From contig JBCNJP010000007.1 of assembly GCA_039602395.1 (NCBI GenBank), forward strand, positions 126,158,952 to 126,222,951: 64,000 nt of DNA, written 5' to 3'. Numbering within the stretch: the stretch's first letter is position 1; the number at the start of each line of letters is the position of its first letter. Below the pieces are notes generated by a model. That model ran no database searches, had not been told where the DNA came from, and saw only the letters and a program-made list of their open reading frames with translations. Below, piece after piece: positions 12,123-25,100 of this stretch. Origin of the DNA: Deinandra increscens subsp. villosa. Taxonomy: Eukaryota; Streptophyta; Magnoliopsida; Asterales; Asteraceae. The position numbers were made by a program, and so were the translations under genes.

Positions 12123-14242
12123 ATGGCTAATTACACGCCAAAGAACATCCTTATCACGGGAGCTGCTGGCTTCATTGCCTCTCATGTTGCAAATCGGCTG
12201 ATCAGAAACTACCCTGATTACAAGATTGTTGTGCTCGACAAGCTTGATTATTGCTCAAGTCTAAAGAACCTCAACCCTTCCAGACCTTCTCCCAATTTCA
12301 AATTTGTGAAGGGTGATATTGGTAGTGCTGATCTAGTCAACTACCTCCTGATCACTGAAAATATTGATACCATTATGCACTTTGCTGCACAGACCCATGT
12401 TGATAACTCATTTGGCAACAGCTTTGAGTTCACAAAGAACAACATCTATGGCACCCATGTGCTTCTAGAAGCCTGCAAAGTCACTGGTGGCCAGATCAGA
12501 AGGTTCATCCATGTGAGCACAGATGAGGTCTATGGTGAAACAGATGAGGATGCTGTTATTGGTAACCATGAAGCTTCACAACTTCTTCCTACAAACCCGT
12601 ATTCAGCCACAAAAGCTGGTGCAGAAATGCTTGTTATGGCTTATGCTAGATCTTACGGACTGCCTGTAATTACTACAAGAGGAAACAATGTTTATGGGCC
12701 AAACCAATTCCCAGAAAAACTAATCCCCAAGTTCATTCTCTTAGCTATGAGAGGAAAACCACTTCCAATTCATGGTGATGGTTCTAATGTAAGGAGTTAC
12801 CTTTACTGTGAAGATGTTGCTGAAGCTTTTGAAGTAATTCTTCACAAAGGAGAAGTTGGTCATGTTTACAACATTGGGACCAAACGGGAAAGAAGAGTTA
12901 TTGATGTTGCAAAAGATATGTGCAAGCTTTTCAATATGGATCCTGATTCAAGCATCAAGTTTGTCGAAAACAGACCTTTCAATGATCAAAGATATTTCTT
13001 GGATGATGAGAAATTGAAGAGCTTGGGTTGGTCCGAAAGGACCATTTGGGAAGAAGGTTTGAAAAAGACCATCGAGTGGTACACCAGTAACCCTAATTGG
13101 TGGGGAGATGTGTCTGGAGCACTTCTTCCTCATCCAAGAATGTTAATGATGCCAGGTGGTGTTGATAGACTCGTTGACGGACCTGAAAATGCTGAGTTTG
13201 ATTCAGCTAACTTGGCAATCAATACTTCTCAGATCGGCGTCCAGGTTTCTAAATCAAAAACTAGCATTTCTTCCAAGAAACCAACTTTGAAGTTCTTGAT
13301 TTATGGGAAAACAGGTTGGATCGGGGGCTTACTTGGGAAATTATGTGAGAAACAACAAATTCAATACGAGTATGGAAAAGGTCGTTTGGAAGATCGTTCA
13401 CAACTTTTGGCTGATATTCAAACTATTAAACCTACTCATGTTTTTAATGCTGCTGGTGTTACTGGCAGACCAAATGTTGATTGGTGTGAATCTCACAAAA
13501 CAGAAACTATTCGTGCCAATGTTTCGGGCACACTCACTTTAGCAGATGTCTGCAGAGAACACGGGCTCTTACTGATCAATTTCGCAACTGGTTGCATTTT
13601 TGAATATGATGCTAAACATCCTGAAGGTTCTGGAATCGGTTTCAAGGAAGAAGACAAACCTAATTTCATTGGGTCATTTTATTCGAAGACCAAAGCCATG
13701 GTAATTAGTGATTTATAATTCTTTTTCAATCATTTCTTCATGCATATATGATATATCAGATATATATATATAATCATATATATATCATGTGTTCACAGGT
13801 GGAGGAGCTTTTGAATGAATATGATAATGTTTGCACCCTTCGAGTCCGAATGCCAATATCATCAGATCTCAACAACCCACGCAATTTTATCACTAAAATA
13901 GCCCGTTATGATAAGGTCGTGAACATCCCAAACAGCATGACAATCTTGGATGAGCTTTTACCAATTTCAATCGAGATGGCAAAGAGGAATCTTAGAGGAA
14001 TCTGGAACTACACAAATCCTGGGGTGGTAAGTCACAATGAGATTCTTGAAATGTACAAGAAGTACATAAACCCAGAATTTAAGTGGGCAAATTTCACACT
14101 GGATGAACAAGCCAAAGTGATTGTGGCCCCCCGAAGCAATAACGAGTTGGATGCATCAAAGTTGAAGAAGGAGTTCCCTGAGTTGCTTTCTATCAAGGAG
14201 TCGTTGATCAAGTACGTATTCGAACCAAACAAAAAACATTAA
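12123..14242 (+). CDS. RHM1: UDP-rhamnose synthase RHM1, copy A
   Basis: The trifunctional enzyme converts UDP-glucose to UDP-L-rhamnose in the cytosol, supplying pectin, other rhamnosylated polysaccharides and flavonoid glycosides. Coding exons are 12123-13700 and 13799-14242, giving 673 residues, close to the usual size of about 670. The N-terminal dehydratase domain shows GAAGFIA (13-19), STDEVYG (132-138) and catalytic YSATK (160-164). The C-terminal epimerase/reductase domain shows GKTGWIGG (395-402), GRPNVDWCE (448-456) and YSKTK (520-524). The Met at 12123 (MANYTPKN) is chosen because it matches the family start and lies just after a 5'UTR intron (11451-12115, GTAAGT to GACAG). An upstream in-frame ATG at 12093 lies inside that intron. 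Reading into the 98-bp second intron adds a few residues and a stop. The protein is identical to copy B. Confidence 0.96.
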
Positions 14243-16104
14243 TAATATTTGATTCTTTATTAGAATTTGTAAAACCGAAGAGTCACTTGTGTTTGGTTAC
14301 TTGGTCCTCCTCCTCCTGTATGGTTTGGATTATACATCTGTAATGTTTAAAGTCTTTCCCTTCCTAGTAAGCAGTATATCATCAGTCATCACATCACACT
14401 GAGATTATATTTTGATTCATCCTCATTTGTCTCAACTACATTTAGTTGAATATTTTCACTTTTATTTGTTAAAACCGCTAGCGGCAGTCTTGTACTATTG
14501 GATTTTCTTGAAGATTTGATATTTTTTTAGTATGAATTTATCTGTGTGATTGTGTGTGAAATCTTGATCTCTTCATGTCATGTGTGTGAACTCAAACAAG
14601 CTTTTGTTTGATTTGGGAGGATGTATTGCTTCACTATGGTTCATGAGTTGCAGCCCAATGTAAGTTCAAACTGGTCAGGGCTTGGTCCCTATTCCTCAGG
14701 CAGACGGCAGACCCTCTCTTTATCTTTCAAAATCGGTTGGGTCCAGTTGACCAAGACTCGTGGGAGTATGAGATGTAGAAACTAATGTTTGGAAGTGTTA
14801 GGTAGTTTTAGATTATTCACCTGAGGTTTATAAATAAACTAGATGTAAACTATTCACTCGTTGTCGCAAGGATATCATGGAAATACAAGACACTAACCTT
14901 GCTAAATTGCAATATAAAGAAAAAAGAATACAAAAAGACTTTAAATTGACAATGGTTGGAAACTAAAGCAAAAGAAACCTAAAAGAAAAGAAAATGAGAA
15001 ACAAGACAAAAAATAATAAGATCGGCCTAGTAGAATTCGAATCTAGATCTGTGCTATGTTGGTACCGCTAGTCAAGGAAAATGCTTTACCACTACACTAA
15101 TACACTAATGGAACTGTTGTGATTAATCTTTGTAAACAAGCTATTTTCACAAATATAATTAGTTTCAAAAAACGTCTATAAATAATCAGGACCCGACACG
15201 TGACAAACCTTGATTATCAAAATTAAGATAGTAGTAATAATAAATGAAGTACTTGTAGAAACACTAGAAGATAATTTATTAACATGTAGCCAGACAATCA
15301 CTTTAAAACGTATTTTTTCTGAACAATGACCAGATAATCTCTATCCCAAATTAGTTATACTTTTTAAAATCACAAAACATAACATATGCACTTATTAAAA
15401 TTTGAATTCACCATCTTATAATTGAAAATCATCATTTTATCATCAAACTATCTTCTTAGAGACTATAAATGACACATGGTGGGCCTCGACTACTCCTACG
15501 GCTACCATTCAATTTGTGTGCTACTCCATCCCTCCTTTTGCGGCAAAATCCTCCTGTTTATTTCCCGGTTTGTAGTGACCAATGAAAGTGAATATGATTT
15601 ACTTTTAAAAAATGACCCCTGATAAACGGAAGGGTAGTAAAACCTCGGATGAATACGAGCAAGGAGCCAAAACCGGCAATCCTTAGAGTTCTTGGAAAAT
15701 CCTCCAAAGAAACCAATATTTTTAATCAACATCAACCTCCTAATTACGAATTACAAAAGCCTTTAAGTAGACAAAGCAACTTGACCAGCAAGAAAAGAGA
15801 ATTAGTGTTCAATAAGGAAACTAAATAATGAAATAAGAGTATTTTAAATAAAGATAGATTAAAATCCTTAACCCAATGGGAACGGGTCTTGGACTTCCAG
15901 ACAGGCTCGGGTCGGGTTCGTCTAGATTGTTATCATTCTTCCCTTCTTCAAAAAACTCGTCCTCAAGTTTCATTAGGGGAAGGATGTCGGAGAACTCGGT
16001 AACCTGATAGACCCAAGACCCAGCGGTCCAAACGGTGTGTGTTTAAAGTTGTCCGAGACAAACCGTACTATTTTTCTACTTGTTTCTGTTTCCTATATGA
16101 CACT
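14243..16104. other. Downstream part of segment A, no further gene
   Basis: The stretch holds the RHM1 3'UTR and AT-rich flank, including a tRNA-like block (15033-15100). The short minus-strand frame at 15502-15735 is disrupted in copy B, so it is unlikely to be coding. Confidence 0.5.
15033..15100 (-). repeat. tRNA-like A-box/B-box block, copy A
   Basis: On the minus strand, TTAGTGTAGTGGTAAAGCAT (15081-15100) resembles box A and CTAGATTCGAATTC (15033-15046) resembles box B, about 68 nt overall. It is duplicated in copy B (39519-39586). A tRNA-derived repeat fragment is the best reading; no functional tRNA fold was recognised. Confidence 0.4.
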
Positions 16105-16604
16105 NNNNNNNNNNNNNNNNNNNNNNNNNNNNNNNNNNNNNNNNNNNNNNNNNNNNNNNNNNNNNNNNNNNNNNNNNNNNNNNNNNNNNNNNNNNNNNNN
16201 NNNNNNNNNNNNNNNNNNNNNNNNNNNNNNNNNNNNNNNNNNNNNNNNNNNNNNNNNNNNNNNNNNNNNNNNNNNNNNNNNNNNNNNNNNNNNNNNNNNN
16301 NNNNNNNNNNNNNNNNNNNNNNNNNNNNNNNNNNNNNNNNNNNNNNNNNNNNNNNNNNNNNNNNNNNNNNNNNNNNNNNNNNNNNNNNNNNNNNNNNNNN
16401 NNNNNNNNNNNNNNNNNNNNNNNNNNNNNNNNNNNNNNNNNNNNNNNNNNNNNNNNNNNNNNNNNNNNNNNNNNNNNNNNNNNNNNNNNNNNNNNNNNNN
16501 NNNNNNNNNNNNNNNNNNNNNNNNNNNNNNNNNNNNNNNNNNNNNNNNNNNNNNNNNNNNNNNNNNNNNNNNNNNNNNNNNNNNNNNNNNNNNNNNNNNN
16601 NNNN
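16105..16604. other. Assembly gap, exactly 500 N
   Basis: The gap is a run of 500 undetermined bases, a conventional filler length and not a measured one. It hides the right border of segment A. Confidence 0.99.
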
Positions 16605-19600
16605 AACTTATGGTATTATTTTTAAAACATAGTGTACAAGCATGCAATGCATAATTTTGAATTTACAACATTTGATGCCCTTGGTACAACCACTCACACC
16701 TTTTTCTTCTTTGAATTGAGACCAGATTTTCAACCCGGATTTTCAGCAACCTGCCCTCTCTCACTCAGGTCACCTCCTCACCGACTCACCTGCTCCTCAC
16801 CGGCCACCAATTAATGCAGCGATTGAAGAGCTCCTCATCTATAAGAAACAGATCTGAATCCCTAAATTTCTCCCCCAATCGGTGTTGCTATTAGGGTTCA
16901 CAAAAAAGGTAAAGATCTTCATCTTCTCCTAATTATTTATTTAGATGCCGACGTTTGCATTTTAAGCTATTTTCAGTAACACTTTACCCCATTTTTGTTA
17001 TCTACATCGAATCAAATCTTCGTGTTTACATGTTTTGATCTACAGTTGGATGACACTGATAATTTTTTCTTTCTTTTGTTTCTGTTTTTCACAGCCGTAT
17101 CTCTCCGGCTGTGTTCCCGTCTGAAGATCTTTGTGGTGAGTGAACTTCATTCTCCTGTACACGTTGATGACTTTGGTGCACGTCAATCTCATCCACGCTA
17201 TCCTTTCCATATGTGTTTTCTCTCTCTTCATCATCTTTGCATGTTCTAGGGTTTCACCCTCAAGATCTTCCAACGTTTCTGACCTTATAAAAATGGTTGC
17301 TGTTACTTTCTTTGCCGATGGTGATTGCCGGTTTCTGTGACAAATCAATTTCAGTCTCATACTCACAGATTTCACTATTCATCGCATCAATTTCAGGTAA
17401 TGATTTTCAATTATTTGAATTTTTTTAGAGATATTCACTGCTTTTGTTCGATTACTGGTTGCAATTTCATTTTAGCGAAAGAAAACTTAACAAAAATAGT
17501 TTTTCTGATTTGTGTGCGATTTGTTTTGTGTTTTACTGCTAATTGTGATGTTCCACCAGTGTGGTGAATTTGTTATTCCAACCATTCTTGATTAGGCTTA
17601 AAGTACAAGATTATGGTGATTCTTATAGGATGAATTTGTTAATTGTGGTCAGTTTCATAATTCATATGTTAGAATATAGATCATCTACTGAATAATATTA
17701 CATAATAATGGTCGTTTCTACAAATCATGTAAGTGGTTTTGCTAAAGATTAAATTTTTTTGTTATAATAGGATTGTGTGATTCAACACTAGAAGTTTATC
17801 TGTGTTTGATAGTTAAAACTCAACAAATTTGATTTTTAAGGTTTATTCTTGACTGCTGACATAACAAATTTTGTTCATGATGTGCAACCTTTAATCAGTT
17901 TTAGAGTGGGAACCCGAACACCATATTAGAGTCTCAAGGATATACCCTGAATATTTGACATTTTCGGTTAGTTTTTCTCGAACATTTTCATCAGATAATG
18001 GTATTTCAATGATTGGCATAGATTTCACAGTTTGGTAGAATTTAATTAGACGAAACATGTTTCATCTTATATTGTAGTCCCTATTTATTGATCTTGGCAT
18101 TGACTTTCACAGTTCAAATTTTGGGGTCTTATGAATTTTTTGACAGATATTAGCCTGCTTTGATTTTGACTTTCAAATGTCAAATTTCGGGGTGTTCATA
18201 TGTGGCTTTTTGAGTTTAAAAAGTCAAATATATTTGGTGTTCTGCATTTTTTGGATAGCAAATAGGTAATTTTAGGTATTTTGAGTTTAAAAAGTCAAAT
18301 GTTTGAGTGTTCTGTAAATTTCCATATGTTTGATGTAATACTAGAGTTCTAATCAGGCCTTTGTTTCTTTGACTAACAAAGTTGCAAACTTTCGGTAAGA
18401 TTCTTTGAGAGTAGGTTGTGTTCCAAATGACACGTGTAATCGGTTTTTTAGTACCTTCAGAACTATCAAAGAAACTCTAGATCTTTAATGTCTGTAACTG
18501 AACAATTTGTGCTAAAAATTTGTTTAAGAGTTTTTTTTCTCACATGTGTTCAAGGTTTCAAATGCGATGAGATTCTTATAATTGCTTTAAACAGTGTGTC
18601 CTATGTATGTCTTTAATTCATTTCAGGTGGTTCTCCCTCAATTGGTTCAACAACTCTCAAGGTTGTTATGTAAGTTCTATTTTTTTTCTATGTAGGTTGT
18701 TATTCTGGGTTTTTGGTTTATGTTATGCATTGTGTTAATTGGTCTATCAGTCTATGTGTGTGGTAAAGTTAATATATAATTTTTTTGGGACTAATGTGTG
18801 TTCCGATTGATATGTGTTTCTTATTGCTCCATGAAACAACATGTAATCAGGTGTGAATTGACACCCGAAATTTAGAGAATGGTAACAGAGTAAAGGATGT
18901 TTAATCCACACCAGAGCAATACTAAACCGAAAGGCATTAGTAACTGTCTGCACCTCAGTAGATTTAAAATGCTAATATCCACCATAAATAAAGCTATCTG
19001 AAGCAATTGTAAGGTGTAAGGCTGACATGGCTTTTGAAAGGTTTTCAAGGTCAACCATTAATCTGTGGTTTAATTCTTCTATTTAATGACGAACCTGGCA
19101 CTAATGATCATATAGCTACGTTTGCCATCTCAATAACTACTACCTGGTTTATTGTTTTGCTCCAACGTTGCTAAAATAAAAAAAAAGCTCCTTTTGACAA
19201 CATCTCCAAGTCTCTAGCTCACTAGATATTTCAGATTGTGGGGTTTAGATGTCCGTAGTGTAGGTTTGGTTTCATCGATTTTAAGCTGGCTTGCATGGTG
19301 TACATCATCTCAAATGTTTTATCCAAGATTCTGTCCTATTTTAAGGCATAACCGATTTTTTTTTTATTTAAATTTTTCTCTGCAGTAGCAACAGTAGACA
19401 GTCCCAACGCTGTAAAGACAACTTGCGATGATCAGGTAATTCTTCCTCATCGGTTTTTTTTAATTACATGAGGTGTTGTGTTTTTAGCAAAACATAAGAG
19501 AAAAATGGAGTCATGGTCTGTTTTTTTTATGCCCACCATCAATTTGGCAGGATTCCAAGGTGTACCAGAAGTACATTCTTTCTATACATACACACACATT

Positions 19601-21206
19601 GGGTTCATGGCCATTTGTAGGTAGATAGTGAGTTTACCTGATTAATTATGTGTTTGGTTTGGTTACTTGAGTGCCTTTTTTAAGTATAGGTATAGATTTG
19701 CTTTGGGTTTCAAGATTACGATGCTCTGATAGGTTTAACTTCCTTTGCTATGTTGTCAAAATTTATGTTCATGCCTACAAATGTTATATATGGCTTTATT
19801 AATTTAAGCTCTTGATTTTAAGAGAAAAATGGTTTAACTGACTCTCATTGAATTGGTGTTGTTTAGAAGTAATACAATTCATGTTGTTCATGATACAATA
19901 AGGCACATCTACTCAATGTGATTGTTGTTTTAGGCAATTTGGACTTATTGATGTTAGTTCCAAAACTGTTAAGGTGAGTATCACAACTGTATACAAACTG
20001 GGCTGAACTTTCTGTGCAATAAACCCACAAAAAGTTGTTGAAAACAGCTCCAAAGTAGATTCAAAATCACCTTTGAATTGCCTGCCAAAACTGGTGCATC
20101 AGCGGGCCAGCAAAACATTAGGTAGGAGGTTTTTTTTTTGGCGATGGCTGGTTATAAATACTGCGGCATGCATCAGCATACAGTTGATGGAAGATTGCAT
20201 AGGGTTTGTTCCATGTATATTACTTCTATGTGTTGTGGTGAACAATGAGTGAAGACCAAACCGTTAGATCTATAACCGGTCTTCATTCAGGGCTGGAAAT
20301 CAATTTTTGGGTTGCGTTGTACACGTGTTTCATTCTTTTGGTTGTGATATAATGACTATTAGGTGTTTGATGTAATATTTTGTCAACATTTGCCGCCCCA
20401 TTATGTCTTTGTTGATAATTTGCAGTGTTGTTTCATGTTTGAATCATATTAACCATTAGTGTAGCATCCTATGTAATTTTGTGCTTTGTTTTGAATTATA
20501 TAGTTGTAGTTGAAAGAATTAAAGAGTCAGTTTGTGTGGACAGGAAATTATATTGGAAGCATGGTAGGTGTTTGAAGTCATGTGTGAAATCCTTTAACAC
20601 AATACCAAGGTTTGTCTATTTTTTTTAGTGTTATTAAACTGGATCAAATGGACTATGATGTGCATTTTATAAAAGCATATATCCTTTTTTCCATTTAATC
20701 ATGACGTGTGGTTATTTACTTTATAATTTTAGGTATGCTAAAATACTAAATTAATCTCACATCTCACATTATTGGAGATTTGGAGTCATCAATTTTGTAG
20801 CTTATTATTGCATAATAATATTAGTGCAAATTGGACCAATGTATATTTTCATTGGATAACATGTTAACTTTTCGTATAGGTTGAAGGAGTAGGATTAGGT
20901 GAAAGATTACGCGAGTAATTTTCTCCGAGTGAGGTTTGCTTCGGAGTTCAGACCATGCTTTGCTTGAACCTCCATGTGGTTTACCTTTTTTAATTGACTT
21001 ACACATATTTTATAGGCATGAATTGCTCTCTGTTGTTAACTACACAAAAAATAGAATGTGATTTATGTCTACATATGATTTTGAACCAAATTTTTAGAGC
21101 TCATTTTAATCGTGTGTAAGCTTGGACTCGCCCGCCGCAACGCGCGGTGACTTACTAAAACGGTTCGACTCCGCGGCGAAGCGCGGGTCGACCCACTTGT
21201 ATTATA
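16605..21206 (+). pseudogene. Possible spliced non-coding transcript or captured gene fragments
   Basis: No long frame exists, yet a chain of short stretches bounded by plausible AG/ and /GT sites occurs. Examples are 17095-17135, 18627-18669, 19386-19435 and 19934-19973, preceded by a CT-rich leader-like stretch (about 16740-16905). Joined in order, 18627-18669 and 19386-19435 read through in one frame (VLPQLVQQLSRLL then LATVDSPNAVKTTCDDQ), and the next segment brings a stop. This looks like a degraded fragment of a real multi-exon gene, perhaps captured by a transposon, given the GC-rich Helitron-like hairpins at 21125-21199. I do not recognise the parent gene. A spliced long non-coding RNA is the alternative. 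Confidence 0.35.
21125..21199 (+). repeat. GC-rich hairpins followed by CTTG/T, Helitron-like terminus
   Basis: Two GC-rich stem-forming blocks (near CCGCCGCAACGCGCGG and CCGCGGCGAAGCGCGG) precede CTTG/T. This resembles a Helitron 3' end, but the last bases are not the canonical CTRR. No matching 5' end was found. Confidence 0.35.
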
Positions 21207-22103
21207 TAATATTACAATTAAGATTTGAAAGGAATAGGATAGTTTAGTTCTTTTTAATTTGACCACAAGTTTTTAGTTTTCTACACTTTAGTCTTTTTTT
21301 TTTTTTTTTTTTGTTTTACTTAGCCACATAACACCTTTAGGATTTTTTAATATGGTCATAAACTTTTTGTATTTTAACTTCGATCACATAAACTTTAGTG
21401 TTTTTAACTTTGACCACAAATTTTAAGGTTCTTTACTTTGGACACATCTTTTGTATAACTTTATACTTTACAATGAAAGTTTTAGACTTTTACGTTTTAT
21501 GCCTATTAATTTTTATATTTTCGTTTTTAGCATACTTTCACGAAACTTTTATAGTTATACTTTTATACCCTTTAAGTTTTTAACTTTTGTTATGTTTTTT
21601 TTTTAAAGTTTTTTCCTCTACTACTTTGGGCACTTTTATAATTTTACATTTTATACCCCTTAGGTTTTCAACTTTTGTTTTTTTTGGTTTTCCGTTTTGG
21701 CTACCGAAGTTTTATACATTTATATTTTTTACCCCTAAAGCTTTCTAATTTATTTTTATTATCTTTTGTGGTTTCCTACTACTTTGACAACAAGGGTGGC
21801 CCGCCGCAACACGCGGACGGGTCCCCAGCTCGTTGTTAAACAAAGAAATTGAGAAAATAAGGACTTCAAACAAAAGAGAACTATCATTATATTTGTTTCG
21901 GATATTTTGATAGTGTTCTTGGGTGAGTTGGACCTAGAGTGTCAAATTCTATATAGTCGATTGTAATCCCGTCTTAAAAAGACTTAGTCGAATATTGAAG
22001 ATTTAGGATGGTTTCAACGTCGTTAAAAACAATAATTTCCATGTACAGACATTAGAATCCGTCTCTTCTTCATTATCAACAACTAGTTGTAGTCATTAAA
22101 AAA
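21207..22103. repeat. 893-bp dispersed repeat, copy 2
   Basis: This is the second copy of the stretch at 8005-8897, 897 bp here because of a longer poly-T run. It is in the same orientation, and the internal GC-rich block with CTCG/T lies at 21829-21832. Its right neighbour is unrelated to that of copy 1, which fixes the right border at TCATTAAAAAA. Confidence 0.9.
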
Positions 22104-25100
22104 GATATAAATAAATGAAAAACATAAACCGATAAATATTCTAATTTGAAGACAATAATTAGCAAAGTAAGATAGAACCCGTATATTATACGGGTTGAAT
22201 CACTAAGAAATTTATATATAATTGTGATTCATGCATACTTTTCTTATTACCAGAATAATGTATTACATTACATTAGATAAAAAAACTAAAGTTATAGTTC
22301 ATAATATGGTATTTGTGACTTTACTCTCTTTATCAACAAAAAATATTTAGGGCATGTCTCTACTTGTATATTTGGAAAATGCAAGATAAACGTAATCATG
22401 TTTAAAAAACAATCGAACCCTCGATAGCGACTAACATAAATTATGAATTGACAAATTTAAGGCTTTAAGTCTTTATAGAAAGTTAGATGAGTATAAAGTT
22501 TTATTGAAATTATAATGAGCACATTCTAATTGTTGAGTATAAAATCTAAATTATAATCAAAAGATTATAATGTTATCAATAAAAAATGTTATGTTGATAT
22601 AATTCCATAAATATAAATAAGAAGTAAATTAATATGTGGTTGTCATAATTCCATAAATATAAATAATAGTTTAAAAATTATTTTTATATAAAAATAATAT
22701 GTAAATTAATATATGGTTGTCATAATTCCATAAATATAAATAGATAAAAATATATCATGATTATAAAATAGGATATAATTTCCAGTAAAAATGAATTTAT
22801 CGGGGGTAAATTTGGGAGAGAAAACTTTTATAAGAATAAATCTAGTGTTGACATGTATTAATAATTGTAATTGTTTATTAGAGTAGAAAAATGTATTTTT
22901 AGTGATTTTTTTCCCAACTTGTTAAACAAAATTTCGGAATACAGCGTTAGTGATTTAGATGTTAATAAAAACGAGGATTCAACCGCGCGTTGCAGCGGTT
23001 GTGTATTCGAAGTTTTCAGATGCATAGAGAAATCGACACCCATATATTACATAGCAAAATCGGGTGGTTGTATATGTACATATAACATTTAAAACATCCA
23101 AAAGTAATGTTTACAAAGCATTTAACGAATGAAGTAGTGGTTCTTAAGCATGTGGTGGGTCGTCATATGAAGATGTCCCTGAAAAAATAGAGAAACAACT
23201 GCTTCAGTATACACTTTTGATGTCTTCAATAATGTAGCAACCTAATTTTTTTCATACTTGCTTGCACAAAACTGGCTTCAACAGTAGCTCTTTATCACTA
23301 TACAGAACGAATATGTTTATAGTTTCTATTTGGAATCATATTTCTACTTAATGAACATCAATTTATCGGTTATACTCTAACTTTTGGAGATCGTTTGAAT
23401 CTGTATTAATCTGCCTGTTTAATTTTTTTTTTCAAGAATCAGACTTGCTACATGTTTTAGCTTATTTTGTAGTGACAAAAAAGTGTTTCGTGATTCCTTT
23501 ATAGGTTATGCTTCAAGGAGCATTTTTAAGACTTATTATAGATTTAGAAGCTATTTGTAACTGCATTTTTTTTACCCATGCTTCTAACTTTCAAGTTGCA
23601 AATCCCACACTTTCGTTTAGCAGCCTATCTTACTGTAATCTACAGAGGTAGATAAACAGTAAAATCTGAGAGGGAAAAGTTTGGAAGGTTTGCACAGTTA
23701 TTAATTCTCTTTTGTTACGACAGGTGACTAAGAAAGATAAGCACGTCTAACACTGATAACATTGCATAGAGCTCTGACCGATGTGGCGAACATGTATACC
23801 TATAATTTTTTGCCTAATAAAGAATAGGCAGAATACTTTTCAAACTGTTAATTTATATAGTTAAGCTTCTCTTAAAGTTTATACCGAGATTTAGAAGGGT
23901 ATGGAGGCCAAAAAGAAAGTGGAAAGGTTACTATAGGTAATAAAAAGTAATAAGCAATTTTATTGTCTTATGATTAATTAGGTAATAAATATGAGGTAAG
24001 TGCCTCTGATAAAGCTTTTGGCCTTAAACATACATATATAGAGTATATTAACAGAGAAAATAAGAAACAAAAAATTTATGAAGTGCATGTCGTTTATGTG
24101 CTTTTATGTTTTTGAGAGAGATACTAATGGTTTGTCCTAATGTAGGTCGGTTTCTTCTACGGAATCAGAATGTGAAAATCAGATGGGAGCTAGAAACATT
24201 CACCAGACATTAAGGTTAGAAACAATTTATAAACCACTTGAGTGCCAAAAGGATAAGTTCACCAACTGGTATTAGCCTCGAGCTCGAATCTCTTCAGTGA
24301 TAAGGCGGTTACACACAAAGGGTTGAGCCAACATTGTTTACGTGATTTTTAACTTTTTTATCTCGTTGAGTTCCCTATTTGTTACTGGTCTTTTTGAGGC
24401 TTTCCTTTGTTACTTTTGTAACATTCATTTTCTTACTATGCACCAGATAATATGTACTCTAACCTCTTAGAAGAGGTCGCCTTACATAGGTGCCACTTTA
24501 ATGAAGATCGTGAATCTCGTTTGATTGCAAAAATACAGAATTATAATAGAAATTGAAATCAGAACTTGAAATTGATACAAAAAGTAGAATGATCCAAAGG
24601 ATCTACAATGGTAGCTCATCACCAAAGGTGACCCAGGGTATAACCCTCTCTCAATGTCAAAGCAAAGAGCCTAAACAACTTAACCTATTTTCTTCCTTAC
24701 CTCACTAAGGAGCTATGGACCTTATTTATAGAAATAGAACTTACATATTACACCCTCTTAGAATAGAGCAATTACTGTTAATACTATAAACTCGACCATG
24801 ATTCCTATCACACTTTCATATAAATTTGCCCAACCTTAGTTTACGAATCCTATTTCTTATCTGTAGTCCCCTTTTACAAAAACCTTCACTGTTTAAATAT
24901 AGACTCAATCTCGAGACCTGCTTCGGCTAATGCAATTAAACCACTATATTTGTCATTTCTGTCCTATTGCTCTTACCTACGTTTACCATATCTTTATTAC
25001 TACCTACTTATTTGTAGCTCTTTAGAACCTTAGTTGTTATATTATCGCTTTATTATATATACATATATATATATAACTTTATTCATTCATATCTTGTGTT

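Larger units (their letters stand above)
8896..16104. repeat. RHM1 segmental duplication, copy A
   Basis: The segment is homologous, in the same orientation, to 33563-40681. Homology starts at AATCATGATTTAGCGG and runs without break, apart from insertions, to within about 20 bases of a 500-N gap on the right, so the right breakpoint is hidden. Differences from copy B include a Helitron here (8961-9325), a 185-bp hAT-type element in B only (33960-34144), and an indel/replacement near 15188-15230 versus 39671-39790. The remainder differs at roughly one percent by eye. Confidence 0.95.

Noticed and set aside
16037..16654. Long frames of about 200 codons spanning the first gap
   Set aside because: They consist almost only of N; the same holds for 40596-41218.
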